A stretch of 64,000 nt of DNA from Tetracentron sinense (lineage: Eukaryota > Streptophyta > Magnoliopsida > Trochodendrales > Trochodendraceae): contig JABCRI010000956.1 of NCBI GenBank assembly GCA_015143295.1, positions 1 to 64,000 on the forward strand, given 5' to 3'. The notes beneath the pieces were generated by a model. The model saw only the letters and a program-made list of their open reading frames with translations, was not told the origin of the DNA and did no database searches. Below, piece by piece: positions 11,035-22,865 of this stretch. Every line of letters begins with the position of its first letter. Within the stretch, counting starts at the first letter, position 1. The translations under genes and the position numbers were made by a program.

Positions 11035-11320
11035 CAAGGAGGTTGGTATCCCAGGGAGATACGGGTACTAGCCTCTAGCTCACAAGAAAACCCCTAAAAC
11101 ACCTATTGTCAAGGAGGTTGGTAGCCCAGGAAAAATTCGGGTACTAGCCTCTGGCTTACAAGAAAACTAAACAAGTAATAAAAATTACCTATTGTCAAAG
11201 AGGTGGGTAGCCCAGGAAAAATTCGGGTACTAGCCTCTGGCTCACAAGAAAACCATATACTTCAAGGAGGTTGGTAGCCCAGGGAGATTCGGGTGCTAGC
11301 CTCTGGCTCACAAGTTACAA
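11035..11320 (+). repeat. Tandem repeats in the 3' half of LTR-B
   Basis: Four copies of a 60-85-bp unit containing AAGGAGGTTGGTAGCCCAGG, then TCGGGTACTAGCCTCTGGCT and CACAAGAAAAC. Copies differ mainly in the length of the spacer. Confidence 0.75.
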
Positions 11321-11566
11321 GATGCAAGTTTACAAGATGATGACAAGACATTCATGCATGCACGCATACATGATGTCCATGAGGCATACCGAGACATGAC
11401 CTGGGTTTCCAAGCACGAGTTTTATCAAAATTTTCGCATTCATGCACGCACGTTATGATGATTGTATTGTACCATGTCTCCTGCTATTTCTCTTGTGATG
11501 CTATTACTGCCGTGTACTGTATTCCTGTTGTGGTGCTTATTATTATTATGGTTAGCTAGTAGCTTG

Positions 11567-11742
11567 TACTCCCTGAGTATTCCATGCTCAGCCGTACTTT
11601 CATGTTGGCAGGTACTGAGGGAGCCCTCTACCCGGAGCCTTGGGTCGAGGAAGAATATATAGAGGAGAGAGAGCCGTCTATCCCACTACAGTCTCAGGCG
11701 GACCGAGACCTTGACGTGTGGCCGTACCTCGACTACTGTTGA
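11567..11742 (+). other. LTR-B conserved hairpin plus acidic reading frame
   Basis: TGAGTATTCCATGCTCAG hairpin, a CATGTTGGCAG acceptor-like site near 11,612, then an open frame containing EPWVEEEYIEE and ending DVWPYLDYC at 11,742. Matches the frames in LTR-A and G1 at the protein level although the DNA is diverged. Confidence 0.5.
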
Positions 11743-12118
11743 GGGGAGAATACGAGAGGGTGCTTATGTATTTTGACATTTTGATAGGTGGGCCTGTCCA
11801 CCTTAGACTTAGACATGTTTTGTATATGTGTTTACTTGGAATACCATTTTGAAAACTATAGAAGAAATAAAAAGTTAGTTTACGCTTCTGTATTTATGTT
11901 TGGCTTCAGCACTCTGATTACCATTGTTTAGTACTGTAATTATCTTATTCATTACAGGATGGTTTGGCAAGTACGTATAGTCACACCTAAAGTATCCCTT
12001 TAACTCCTAGGGGTATTTTGGGGCGCGACAATTTGAACTTGTAGTTCATACTTTTAATTTTTTAAAATCTACCTTAGAACCTATTCACCCCCCCTTGAGG
12101 GTCATTACCTGGCCAACA

Positions 12119-12843
12119 TCGAACACTATGAATTATGTGTTGCCAGGATAAAACACTATGAATTATGCGTTGACGGGACAAACACTATGAATCATGCATG
12201 TATGAGTCGATGCATATGTTAAGGCAAGTTCATGGATAAGAATTTCACAAGTACAAGAGTCAAGATGATGTTATGATATGTTATATGCTTTGCACTCTGA
12301 TTATGTCTATTGTACGTGAAATTATTATGATTAAGCTTAGATAAACTGAGTTATAATATTGTTATTGCTCATGCTACCTTATGTTGTTGTTAGTTTGTTT
12401 ATCCACTGAGTATTCCATGCTCAATCGACCTGTTATTGTCTTCAGGTTTAGGAGGAGAACCGTGGACCGAGGAGGTTTGCGTTGGAGAGGGGGAGGAAGG
12501 TGAGCTTCCTGAGGAAGAGGCTAGGGATTTTGACAGTTATCCCTATTGAGTAGTTTTAGCATTTCTTTTTGGAAGAGATGTTTGTATTAGACTTTTGACT
12601 TCTAGTTGATGTTGCCTTAGTTATTACCATGTGGATGTTTAAGACTATTTCGTTTATGAGGAGCCATAGTATGTGGACTATCGTTATACATGATGGTTTG
12701 ACTTTTTATAATCGGAATTTTACTATCCTCACTTTTGGAAGACTTGTGTAGTATGCCTTGTATGCACGGTTTTTTAGCAGGTTAAGTAAATGTGACGATT
12801 CCAAAGTCCTATCTTATCCTTGTAGGATTTTGGGGTCGTTACA
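12119..12843 (+). repeat. G1 5' LTR, part right of the S1 insertion
   Basis: Collinear with 19,502-20,228 of the 3' LTR and ends GGGTCGTTACA directly before the primer-binding site. Contains the hairpin and the acidic frame at 12,409-12,549. Confidence 0.88.
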
Positions 12844-12847
12844 GAGG

Positions 12848-12859
12848 TGGTATCAGAGC
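12848..12859 (+). promoter_or_regulatory. G1 primer-binding site (initiator-Met tRNA type)
   Basis: TGGTATCAGAGC, complementary to the 3' end of plant initiator methionine tRNA, five bases after the LTR end. Confidence 0.9.
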
Positions 12860-13014
12860 TCAAGGCGTTAGAGTCCTTAGGGATAAGGTATTAAGTATAG
12901 GATATAGGAAGATGTTAACTTTAGGGAAGCAACATCAAACTTAGGACTTAAAAATATTAAGGATTGAGTTTTGGTTAAGCGTAGACTTAAGCATTTATGT
13001 GAGTGTGTTTCTAA

Positions 13015-13779
13015 ATGGATTGTCTTCTTCTTCTCAAGATTATAGATATAAGGAGAGGCGGAAGAAATAATAGGAATGGAGGTGGCAATGTGACTGATGG
13101 GGATACTCCAGATGGTACTCCCCAGGCTAATATGAGTCGGGCTATGGAAGCCATTGCTGTAGCCATGGAGAGACAGGCTGAAATTATAGCCCAACAGACA
13201 GCATTGCTAGCAGCTGGTCAAACTAGGCAAGAGAGGCCGACTGATGTGCACCCACCCCGATATAATGGAGTGGAAGCTTTCAGGAGAATGGGTCCTCCAG
13301 CCTTCTATGGGAGTACGGATCCATTGGTGGCAGAGTTGTGGATTATCCAATTGGAGAAGATATTCTCTGTGCTCGAGGCTACTGATGAACAAAGAGTGAG
13401 GTGGGCCTCATTTATGATGGAAGGAGAGGCAGAACATTGGTGGAGGGCGGCATCCAGGAAGAGAAATGAGGTACGGCTTGGACAGGAGTGGACATGGGGA
13501 GAGTTCCTCGATGTCTTCTATGAGCAGTATTTTTCGACATCTGTGAGGGAGCAGAAAGAGATCAAGTTCACTACTCTTAGGCAGGGTAGCATGTCAGTGG
13601 CCGAGTATGAGGCCAATTTTGTAGAGTTATCCTGGTTTACGCCTCATCTGATCAAGACGGAGAATATGAAGGCGAGGAGGTTTGAGGGATCACATCCGAG
13701 ACAAGGTAGAGATCGTACATCTTGGATTATGTCGAGAGGTAAGCGAACGAGCTTTGATTATGGAGAGGAGGTCGACTGA
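13015..13779 (+). pseudogene. G1 gag region (gypsy capsid/nucleocapsid)
   Basis: The retrotransposon-gag domain is recognised by FYGSTDPLVAELWIIQLEKI, then RVRWASFMMEGEAEHWW and VREQKEIKFTTLRQGSMSVAEYE in the middle and last third of this frame. A nucleic-acid-binding CCHC zinc knuckle (CFHCGSIEHRIRDC) is encoded downstream at 14,030-14,071. Gag would form the cytoplasmic particle that packages element RNA. The region is a fossil. Confidence 0.8.
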
Positions 13780-14337
13780 GTTTTTGAGGAAGAAGGGACT
13801 GCAGGAAGGCAAGTATGGCCTATAAGATAAGAGGCCAAGGATGATAGACCCAGCACCAGTGGCTAGGCCAACCCCGTATCAGAGGCCAGTAGTCGCACCC
13901 ACCGTTCACCGTGCTACTCCTCAGGCACCACGAGCTGCCCCACCTGCTCCATGGGCGACTACCTATGAGGTATGCCGTTATTGTAGTAAGAGGCATGTGC
14001 CGGGTGAGTGTTGAGCAGTCACAGGGGGATGTTTTCATTGTGGTAGTATTGAGCATCGGATTCGTGATTGCCCAGTTCGGGGTATGCAGATGCCACCACA
14101 GATTCAGCCCCAGGGAACTAGACCCCCAATTAGGTAGCCAGTACAGTAGAGGCCATCTCAGGATCAGAGGCCCCAGCAGCCTCGCCAGCCAGTTCAGGGT
14201 CGAGTGTTTGCTACCTCAGAGCAGGATGCACAGGCATCCGACGACGTTGTGCAAGGTACGTCTATTTGTGTTTTTAGTTAATTGAAATATTGTTTTGATG
14301 CTATGCGTGTAATATTGAGTTTTATATAGTATGATGT

Positions 14338-15057
14338 GTGATGTATGTATGCATTCATGATTTGACAAAGTTGGCTTTGTGTATTAATTCAGGCTCATTG
14401 TTGATAAATGATTTTCTCGCTCTTGTGTTGATCGATACTGGTTCCACTCACTCCTTCGTCACACCTAGCTTTGCACAAGAGTTTCCGACGGAGCCAAGTC
14501 TGTTAGATCGTGAATTGTCTATTGCTACTCCTGTCGGTAGTTCAGTCATCATTAACAAGGTCTATCGAGATTGTGATATTCGAATAGGTCAAAGAGAGCT
14601 GCCAGCTAATCTAATTGTCCTTGAGTTCCAAGACTTTGACGTCATACTAGGGATGGATTGGCTTTCCAAATACCATGGGCATGTTGACTGTTTTAGAAAG
14701 GTAGTCAACTTTCAAACAATCAGTGAACCTCCTTTTCGTTTCCAAGGGTTGAAGAAGAAAGACTTAGCTCATTTTACGGCATTGAGTCTTACCACTTCAG
14801 AAGCACCAGATTCCTCAAGTATTCCTATTGTAGAAGAATTCATGGATGTCTTTCACAAAGACTTGCTGGGTTTACCGTCGGATAGAGAAGTAGAGTTTGC
14901 AATTGAGTTGGCTCCGGGTACGGCACCCATCTCTAAAGCGCTATATAGGATGGCTCCAACAGAGTTGAAAGAGCTTAGGAGCAGATTGATGAATTGCTTG
15001 GTCTTGGGTTTATCCGCCCAAGTGTATCACCTTGGGGAGCTCTTGTTTTGTTTGTGA
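14338..15057 (+). pseudogene. G1 aspartic protease region
   Basis: Contains the retropepsin active-site motif LIDTGSTHSFV (DTG codons at 14,434-14,442) and the downstream VILGMDWLSKYHGHVDC block typical of gypsy proteases, leading towards the reverse transcriptase. The protease would process the polyprotein. Confidence 0.8.
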
Positions 15058-15545
15058 AGAAGGATGGTTCGATGAGGATGTGCATCGACTATCGGCAACT
15101 GAACAAGGTCACCATCAAGAACAAATATCATTTGCCTAGGATCGATGACTTGTTTGATCAATTGCAAGGAGCTAAGTATTTCTCCAAGATTGACTTAAGG
15201 TTAGGCTACCATCAACTGAAGATAAAGGTAGAAGATGTGCCTAAGTCTGCATTCAGGACCAGATATGGGCATTTTGAATTCCTAGTCATGCCGTTCGGTT
15301 TGACAAATGCTCCGGTAGCATTCATGGATCTCATGAACAGGATCTTCAAGCCGACTCTGGACCGCTTTGTGATCGTGTTTGTGGATGACATTCTAGTGTA
15401 CTACAGGACACAGAAAGAGCATGAGATGCATCTCCGGATCACATTGAAGACACTTCGTGAGCATAAGCTTAGCAAGTGCGAGTTTTGGCTAGAAAAAGTA
15501 GCATTTTATAGGCCATGTGGTGTCAAAAGAGGGGATTTCAGTTGA
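14994..15545 (+). pseudogene. G1 reverse transcriptase region
   Basis: Shows the Ty3/gypsy reverse transcriptase blocks in order: [64 protein letters not shown] and the catalytic FVDD box ([11 protein letters not shown], about 15,370-15,400). Part of the G1 fossil. Confidence 0.88.
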
Positions 15546-16083
15546 CCCTTACAAGATAGAAGCAGTGGAAGGATGGGGAAGGCCAAAGAGTGTTACAGAG
15601 GTTCGAAGCTTTTCGGGCCTAGCTAGTTATTACAGAAGATTTGTAGAAGGTTTCTCTAGTTTGGCAGCTCCACTTACTCACCTAACTCAAAAGAATGCTA
15701 GATTCGAGTGGAATGAGAAATGTGAGAAGAGTTTTCTTGAGTTGAAGAGTCTCACCATTGCTCCGATCTTGACTGTTCCATCTGGTAGTGAAGGTTTTGT
15801 GGTGTATAATGATGCCTCACTCGTTGGGTTAGGTTGTGTTCTTATGCAAGACGGGAAGGTGGTTGCCTATACTTCTCGGCAGCTGAAAGACCACGAGAAG
15901 AACTATCCTACCCATGATTTGGAGTTCGCAGCCTTGGTTTTTGCTCTTAAGATCTGGAGACACTACTTGTACGGTGCGAAGTTTGATGTTTTCACCGACC
16001 ACAAAAAGTCTAAAGTATTTGTTCTCGCAGAAAGAGCTGAATTTGAGGCAGCGTCGTTGGGTGGAATTCCTCAAGGATTATGA
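15517..16083 (+). pseudogene. G1 reverse transcriptase connection and RNase H region
   Basis: Contains the gypsy thumb/connection block [20 protein letters not shown], then an RNase H domain with [50 protein letters not shown] and FDVFTDHKK. Confidence 0.82.
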
Positions 16084-16822
16084 TTGCTCTATCCAGTACC
16101 ACCCGGGGAAAGCATATGTAGTGGCAGATGCGCTAAGTAGAAGACCTATTGGGTTCTTGGCACACTTGATGGTCCAAGAATGGAAGTTACTTAAAGAAGT
16201 GTCTAGCCTTGATGCGGGTTTCAGTGTGGGAGCATCCGGAGCTTTGTTGGCTAACATTATGGTCAGGCCAACCTTATTAGACAGGATTAAAGACCTGCAG
16301 TGGAATGATGAAGAACTGCACGCTGCCATGAATAAATCGCTTAGCAGCGGGTTTGAGGACTTCTCTTGGAAAGATGGTGGAGTTTGTTTCAAGAGTAGAC
16401 TTTGTGTTCCGGATGATGAAGAATTGAGAAGAGAGATTCTGGATGAAGCACACAAGTCCAAGTACACTGTCCATTCGGGAGGTACTAAGATGTACCAGAA
16501 CCTCAAGAAGTATTTCTGGTGGAAAGGTATGAAGAAGGATGTGGCTACCTTTGTATCTAAGTGTTTGGTGTGTCAGCAAGTGAAGGCCAAACACAGGAGA
16601 CCGGCAGGACTTCTTCAGTCTCTTCCTATTCCCGAGTGGAAGTGGGAAAATATTTCCATGGATTTCGTTGTTGGTTTGCCAAAGACAGCCAAGAACTTTG
16701 ATGCCATTTGGGTTGTGGTTGACCAATTGACTAAGTCAACTCATTTTCTTCCATATCGGACCACTTTCAACTCCAACCAATTGGCTAACCTCTTTATCAA
16801 GGAGATAGTCCGTTTGCATTGA
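15914..16822 (+). pseudogene. G1 integrase region
   Basis: After the RNase H end ([16 protein letters not shown]) comes the H2C2 zinc-binding domain ([30 protein letters not shown]) and the start of the DDE core ([20 protein letters not shown]). Integrase inserts the cDNA in the nucleus. Fossil. Confidence 0.82.
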
Positions 16823-17185
16823 GTGCCAGTTAGTATTGTTTCCGATCGAGATCCGAGAGTTACATCCAAGTTCTGGAAGAGTTTTCAGCAAGCCATGGGT
16901 TCCTATTTGGATTTTAGTACGGCATTTCATCCGCAGACAGATGGGCAAACTGAGAGGGTGAACCAGATCATAGAGGACATGCTACGAGCTTGCATGTTAG
17001 ACTTTCAGGATAGTTGGGTTGATCACTTGCCGTTGGTTGAGTTTACCTACAACAATAGCTATCAAGCCAGCATTCAGATGGCTCCGTTTGAGCCACTTTA
17101 TGGGAGGAGTTTCCGTTCACCTTTGTGTTGGGACGAAGTTGGCGAGAGGAAGTTTTGGGTCCCGAGCTCGTTGGTCAAACTGTAG
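16823..17185 (+). pseudogene. G1 integrase core, later part
   Basis: Contains VSIVSDRDPRVTSKFW with the second catalytic aspartate, then FHPQTDGQTERVNQ with the catalytic glutamate region, and YNNSYQASIQMAPFEPLYGR. Typical of chromovirus integrases. Confidence 0.82.
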
Positions 17186-17697
17186 ATAGAGTTCAGTTGA
17201 TCAAAGAGAGGTTGAAAGCAGCTCAGAGTAGGCAGAAGAGCTATGCCGATACTCGCAGGAGAGATCTTGAGTTTCAAGTTGAAGATTTTGTATTTGTAAA
17301 GATCTCACCTATGAAGGGGGTGATGAGGTTCGGCAAGCGGGGCAAACTTAGTCCAAGATATGTGGGTCCTTTTGAAATCATCACCCGAGTTAGGGAAGTT
17401 TCTTATCAGGTCGCCTTGCCACCTCACATAGAAGGTGTACATAATATCTTTTACATCTCTATGTTGAGGAAGTATATTGCTGATCCTTCGCATGTCATTC
17501 ATTTGGAACCGTTGGAAATTCGGGAAGATATGACTCTAGTGGAGCAACCGGCTCGAATCTTGGACCGGAAGGAGCAAGTTTTACGTTCTAAGGTTATTCC
17601 TCTTGTACTCTTGCAATGGGAGCATAACTCTAGAGAAGAGGTTACTTGGGAGATAGAAGCCGAAGTCCGCGAAAAGTACCCGCACTTGTTCACCTAA
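17125..17697 (+). pseudogene. G1 integrase C-terminus with chromodomain-like tail
   Basis: GPFEIITRVREVSYQVALPP and HNIFYISMLRKYIADPSHVI are the GPY/F-type integrase end; the last ~60 residues (ARILDRKEQVLRSKVIPLVL, WEIEAEVREKYPHLF) are the Tekay/Del chromodomain-like tail, thought to steer integration to heterochromatin. The frame ends at 17,697, 32 bases before the polypurine tract. Confidence 0.82.
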
Positions 17698-17728
17698 GGT
17701 ACGTAAATTTCGATGACGAAATTCTTTT

Positions 17729-17741
17729 AAGGGGGGGAGGA
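17729..17741 (+). promoter_or_regulatory. G1 polypurine tract
   Basis: AAGGGGGGGAGGA immediately before the 3' LTR start TGTAGAGACC. Confidence 0.85.
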
Positions 17742-20228
17742 TGTAGAGACCCGAATCTTTTTCATGTTTTTATTGCATTGCATTAGGGGTATTATAGTCC
17801 TTGTGATGTTTTCATGTTTATTGTATTGTGTATCTAATGGGTATAGTGTGATTAAGGTTTAATCAAACTTCTAGTTCAGGAATGTCATATCACACACTGA
17901 ACTTTAGGAAGCTCTAGTTTTGGCACTGTTTATTGGAATTGAGTGATTCCTAAACCATTAGAAAGGTATTGGAACCCTCTTCGAGATTCATGTTTAATGT
18001 TTTTCCTTATTTTTAGTCTAAGCTAAGTCAAAAATGGGTTTTCTGAGGTTTTGTCTGATGGAATTGCAGATCAGTCAACTTTGGGGAGTTTTTGGTCCAT
18101 AATTAAAGTGGAATTTGGAAATTCTAAACTACCACAAATGTTCATTTTTGAAAGACGAATCAAACGCAAGTTGAATCGTCAAAATCCGACGAGCGAGTCA
18201 AAAGTTATGGCCAAAACAGTATGATGGGTCAGGAATCTGCAAAGCACCGATCGCTAGGGATCGATCGGTATATAAAACCAATCGCTCGGTCAAAAGTAGC
18301 GATCGATCGGTCCAAAACCGATTGATCGGTAGCTATCGACTGGTCCAAAATTTTGTATGGGAAAATTTTCCAGAGAGTGTGTTTTTGACCGATCGCACGG
18401 TCATAAACACCGATCGATCGCTAGGCGACCGATCGCTCGGTCATAACCACTGATCGATCAGTCTTTCGTGTTTTTGACAGAATTTTAGTAAGGACTTTTA
18501 GGTCTTTTCGTTTCCAACCCTTGGGGCTATAAATAGGGGGTCCTACTCGAGATATTAAAATACTCTACCTATTTTCTAACCTAATTTGGCAAAAAGGGGA
18601 GAAAACCTAGGGTTTTGAGAGAGGGGTTGCTTGGAGAAGAAGGAGATTGCTAGAAGATTGAGAGGAAAGCTTGGAGATCGTCCTCAAAGCTTCCCCAAAT
18701 CACCTCAGGAGCATTTTGAATCCAAGGGAAGGATTCCTCAGGTCGATAAACTCTCTAACTCAACCCTATTATTGATGTTTTGTGAATATTAGTATAATAT
18801 AAATGATAGAAATGGAGATTGATTATGTTTTCCCTAATTATGTATGGATTAAGCTTGTTAGAGATGGAAATAGGTTTATACTATGGATGGATTGAATGGA
18901 GGAAGGGAAATACTATGAAGGATTGGAATGAGTGTATGGATGTGGATTATGTTTGGGTTGTGTGGATTGATTATGGTGTGATGGAATGTTAAGAATGTGG
19001 AAGGGCAAAGTATCCATAATTAACGCACTCTAGATGCTTGTTGAAATGTTTAAGAATGATAAATATTAGTATGGTGCTTTTGATTATCAAGAAATTAAGT
19101 TAAATGAATATTGTGTTGTTATGGTAAATTATGCTCTATTTACTTGTGTGGTGATCGGTATTCGGGTAGGTCAAACCTTAGAGGAAAATCCTCCATGTTG
19201 GGAATTCTCTAACTAGGGTGATGTAACCTAGCGGAGTTTCCTAATGGCAGATTGAAATCTAAGGGATGACTCATTTGAATTCCAATCACGACACTCAAGC
19301 ACACATGCACTTACATGGTAAGTATTCAAGTCTCATGAGTCCACTTGTCTCACAAGCATGCATGCATTGGGTACGAACATGTTACGAATTATGCCATGAA
19401 AGAATGATCCCCCACTATGAACATCCACTCTACGCGTTGTCGCACTCACGTTATGCTATGAAAGAATGATCCCTCATTACTAACATCCACTCTACACGTT
19501 GTCGAACACTATGAATTATGCGTTGTCGGGACAAAACACTATGAATTATGCATTGACGGGACAAACACACTATGAATCATGCATGTATGAGTCTATGCAT
19601 ATGTTAAGGCAAGTTCATGGATAAGAATTTCACAAGTACACGAGTCAAGATAATGTTATGATATGTTATATGCTTCACACTCTGATTATGTCTATTGTAC
19701 TTGAAATTATTATGATTAAGCTTAGATAAATTGAGTTATAATATTGTTATTGCTCATGCTACCTTATGTTGTTGTTATTTTGTTTATCCACTGAGTATTC
19801 TATGCTCAGTCGACCTGTTATTGTCTTCAGGTTTAGAAGGAGAACCGTGGACCGAGGAGGTTTACGTTGAAGAGGGGGAGGAAGGTGAGCTTCCTGAGGA
19901 AGAGGCTAGGGATTTTGACAGTTATCCCTATTGAGTAGTTTTAGCATTTTTTTTTGGAAGAGATGTTTGTATTAGACTTTTGACTTCTAGTTGATGTTGC
20001 CTTAGTTATTCACCGTGTGGATGTTTTAGACTATTTCGTTTATGAGGAGCCATAGTATGTGGACTATCGTTGTACAGGATGGTTTGACTTTTATGATCGG
20101 AATTTTATTATCCTCACTTTTGGAAGACTTGTGTAGTATGCCTTGTATGCATGGTTTTTTAGCAGGTTAAGGAAATGTGACGATTCCAAAGTCCTATCTT
20201 AGCCTTGTAGGATTTTGGGGTCATTACA
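17742..20228 (+). repeat. G1 3' LTR, about 2.5 kb
   Basis: From TGTAGAGACCCGAATC to GGGGTCATTACA. Contains, in order: the AAGTTGAATCGTC module (18,150-18,225), a palindrome block of CCGATCGATCGG type with a conserved spacer (18,237-18,480), a TATA box (TATAAATA at 18,528), tandem repeats around 19,370-19,570, the hairpin (19,789-19,808) and the acidic frame (ending 19,934). The right flank aaccc (20,229-20,233) would be one target duplication; the other lies outside the window. Confidence 0.9.
18528..18535 (+). promoter_or_regulatory. TATA box of the G1 3' LTR
   Basis: GCTATAAATAGGGGG about 50 bp downstream of the palindrome block; the best promoter candidate in this LTR. Confidence 0.65.
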
Positions 20229-22865
20229 AACCCGTTTACAAATCAAATGAATCTCGCTAGTTAGCCCCTTGAGCTTGACAGCCCTTCTTTCATTACACTT
20301 TTCAGGGACACCCTCCCTCGCCCTTTGCGGCATTGGCCCGAACTACGTCATGACCTGATCCTGCAAAGGTACGTAGGTAGCCTGTCAAATCAGGTGCGGT
20401 CACATATGGGGTATCCACTCCCCGACTCTCCCCAAACAGAGTCCCTCTTTCCCCAAAGGAGTCATCAACTCTCCCCAAGCAGAGACAAACTCTCTCAACT
20501 TCCCAAGCAAATCGATTCTCATGGGTACAAAATTTTTATCAAAAGAAAGCCCAATATAAAAGTCGAAATATTTCAACAGTCAGAGACTCCCCACAGAGAC
20601 AATCTCTTCGGACTCTTTACCCAGCAGAGACAACCTCTCCAGAAAAAAAAAATCCTCAAATAGAGACAACCTCTCTATCCGCAGCAGAGACAACCTCTCT
20701 CACTCTCTCTCCCCCATCCCCAAAAAAACAAAAAATCATCACCGGGAATCATAAGGCACAGGCCTTAAGCAAACAAATCCCCCCAGAAACAGAAGAATCC
20801 TCCCTAGAGAGTGAAAATCAATTATATCAAACCAAAACCTCCAAGGGAGAGCAAATCAACTACAAACAGGAGAAATTCCAGGGTGTCCCAAACTTCGGTC
20901 CCTCAGCCTACATTTTGTCCTACTATAAGTCCTCCTCGATCCCTTAGGAATTACGAGTACAAGTGCAATATCACATCTAAATCCCCAGCGGAAATGTCAT
21001 CCTCAAATCCCTAGAGGAGCGCCATTCAGGGCTATGATGGGAGAAAACCTTCTTTCCCAACATAAACAAAACTTCCCCAGTAAGTCACGGGAATGAGTGA
21101 AAACCGACAACGGCCTCATTGCGCAAAAATCACGCGATCCCCAGACCTAGTCTTGTGACTGGGGAAAAAAAAGGGACAAAAATCAATCAGCTTCGCAGGC
21201 ATGAGGAAAATCGGCAATGGCCTCATTGTGTAAAAATTATGCGAACCCCATGACTTGGTCATTCCAAGGGTAAAAAAGGGAGAAAGGCTGAAGAGCAGTT
21301 TGGCAACAACATCCGGCAGCGATCAGGTTAGTCAGATAAATCCCCTACACAATTCCCAGCAGGTGGCATGAAAGAGCAACTTCCCTAACACTAGGCTCCA
21401 GCAGAGTTCAGATCCCCAGCAGTGATCTACGGCAGTGTCATATCCCTTAGCAGATCCCCAGTAATGGTCTACAATGGCATTACATCCCCCAGCGGATCTC
21501 CCCAGCAGGAGCATCCTATTGGCTCCCCCAGCAAGGTTCTTGAAACAAGGTTTTTCGGTCGTTGAAACGAATCACCCTATTTCAACACTTAAATTAATCT
21601 GAAACCTGCAAACATATGAGAAATGTATAGGGCTTGTGTCGGATGTCGAATCCTCACTCGGGGTTAGTTAAGTTAGTGCAATAAAGAAAATAAAATAAAG
21701 AAAAGATTAAAATTGTGAAGAGATGAGAAGGGTGGATTGATTTTTAAAACAATTTTTTTAAGAGATTATCAAGATCTACTAATGAAATAAATAACTTAAA
21801 TTAAAAGGCATGATATATAAGCACAAACTAACCAACATTAAAAAAATTTATTAATTAAACCACAAGTCACTACAAACCTTTAATTAAAATTAATGCAAGA
21901 ACAACCTTAAAAAAAATGCCCAATGTGACAATGTATTGCTCCCACCGGTGTAGGTGATTGCCGGAGATGTGTCCATCTTGATGAGGTTGAGAAGCTGTGA
22001 GATGAGAGGGGACTTGAGAGATGAGAGAAAGATGAGAGAGGTGTGAGAGGTAGTGGGGTCTTGGAAGATAGACTAGATGAGGAGAGAATGGAAGTGTACG
22101 ACCAACAGCAAGACAATGAAGTGAAGAGAAAGGGGGTTAATTGAAGATAGCTTGGATGAGTTTTTTTTTTTTGTGGAACTGTGGGATATGTATATATAGG
22201 GAGAGGGGTGGCTACTAAAGTTTTGGAATTTAGAAAAATAGAAAGTTTTTGAATTAATCAAGAAGAATGGAAAGTGGGAAAGTAGGAAAGTGTGGCCACT
22301 AATCTCTTAGATATTAGGGTTTTAGGGTTAGTGAAATGGGTGGCTAGGATTTATGTGAAGGGAATTGGATGGCTAGGATTTGGGAATGAGATAACAAAGG
22401 TTTACTAGATTAGGGTTTTGATTAGGGGGTAACTAGGAGTGGACGGTTTTGATTTAAAGCCCTAGGGATGGATGGTATTGGAATTAGTAACTAGGAAAAT
22501 ATTTATGAAAATGGGAAGTTTTTGAATTAGTCAAGGGAAGGTTTTGGAAATTAGCAAGGATTTCTAATGGCTAGAATAGAAGGTTGGATACAAGGAAAGT
22601 GGGGAAAGTAGGAAATAGGAAAGTGAGGTGTATGGATGATATGGACGATCATGGCTAAGAGTAGATTAGGGTTTTGCAAATGGAGGGTGGCGATTAGGGT
22701 TAGGATAAACTGGGTGGCTAGGATTTAATTAGGATTTTGACAAGAAAAGGTGGCTAGGGTTAGAAGAGGATTAGAGTTTAAGAGAGGTGGACAGCTAGGA
22801 TTAGGAGAGAGAGATTAGGTTTTCGAGAAAATAAAAAAAAAGAAAAGAAAATGATGGCAAAGGGT

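Larger units (their letters stand above)
7304..12030 (+). repeat. LTR-B: gypsy (Tekay-like) solo LTR, holding LTR-A
   Basis: Begins TGTAGCACCCCAGAC at 7304 and ends GGGGCGCGACA at 12,030, flanked by exact 5-bp duplications ATTTG (7299-7303 and 12,031-12,035). Its own sequence is 7304-7551 plus 9943-12,030, about 2.3 kb. No internal domain is present, so it is a solo LTR left by LTR-LTR recombination. It shares with LTR-A and G1 the AAGTTGAATCGTC module, the CCGATCGCTCGGT palindromes, the TGAGTATTCCATGCTCAG hairpin and an acidic reading frame near its end. Confidence 0.88.
5168..12118 (+). mobile_element. Sirevirus-type Ty1/copia element S1, 3' part only (fossil, broken)
   Basis: What is visible is the tail of a 3' accessory reading frame, a run of GGGGGAG polypurine boxes and a 3' LTR. 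Multiple polypurine boxes and a CTATTCACCCCCCC motif near the LTR end are Sirevirus traits. The 5' part lies left of C1, outside the window. The LTR contains solo LTR-B. S1 itself sits inside the 5' LTR of G1: its end at 12,118 abuts sequence that matches the interior of the G1 3' LTR from 19,502. The right target duplication would be 12119-12123 (tcgaa). Confidence 0.75.
5893..12118 (+). repeat. S1 3' LTR, about 1.5 kb, split by solo LTR-B
   Basis: Starts right after the polypurine tract at 5893 and ends GGCCAACA at 12,118. Its own sequence is 5893-7303 plus 12,036-12,118; the rest is the inserted LTR-B with its ATTTG duplication. Between about 6410 and 6625 it has six or so TTCGTCGACGAA-like palindromes, followed by a TATA box (TATAAAAGG at 6719). 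A CTATTCACCCCCCC motif lies at 12,080. Confidence 0.75.
12119..20228 (+). mobile_element. Chromovirus (Tekay/Del-type Ty3/gypsy) element G1 (fossil, broken)
   Basis: Order of parts: 5' LTR remainder, iMet-type primer-binding site, gag with retrotransposon-gag domain and zinc knuckle, protease, reverse transcriptase, RNase H, integrase, a C-terminal chromodomain-like region, polypurine tract and 3' LTR. That order and the C-terminus are those of Tekay/Del chromoviruses. The coding region is spread over several frames and looks broken, with roughly half a dozen breaks. By-eye comparison of the shared ~725 bp of the two LTRs gives about 30-35 differences, near 5%, so it is moderately old. Its 5' LTR is entered by S1 at 12,118; its right flank is Tat-type sequence. 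Confidence 0.88.

Noticed and set aside
22310-22340. Telomere-like TTAGGGTTTTAGGGTTAG
   Set aside because: Only two to three degenerate copies in a G/A-rich region; not an interstitial telomere array.
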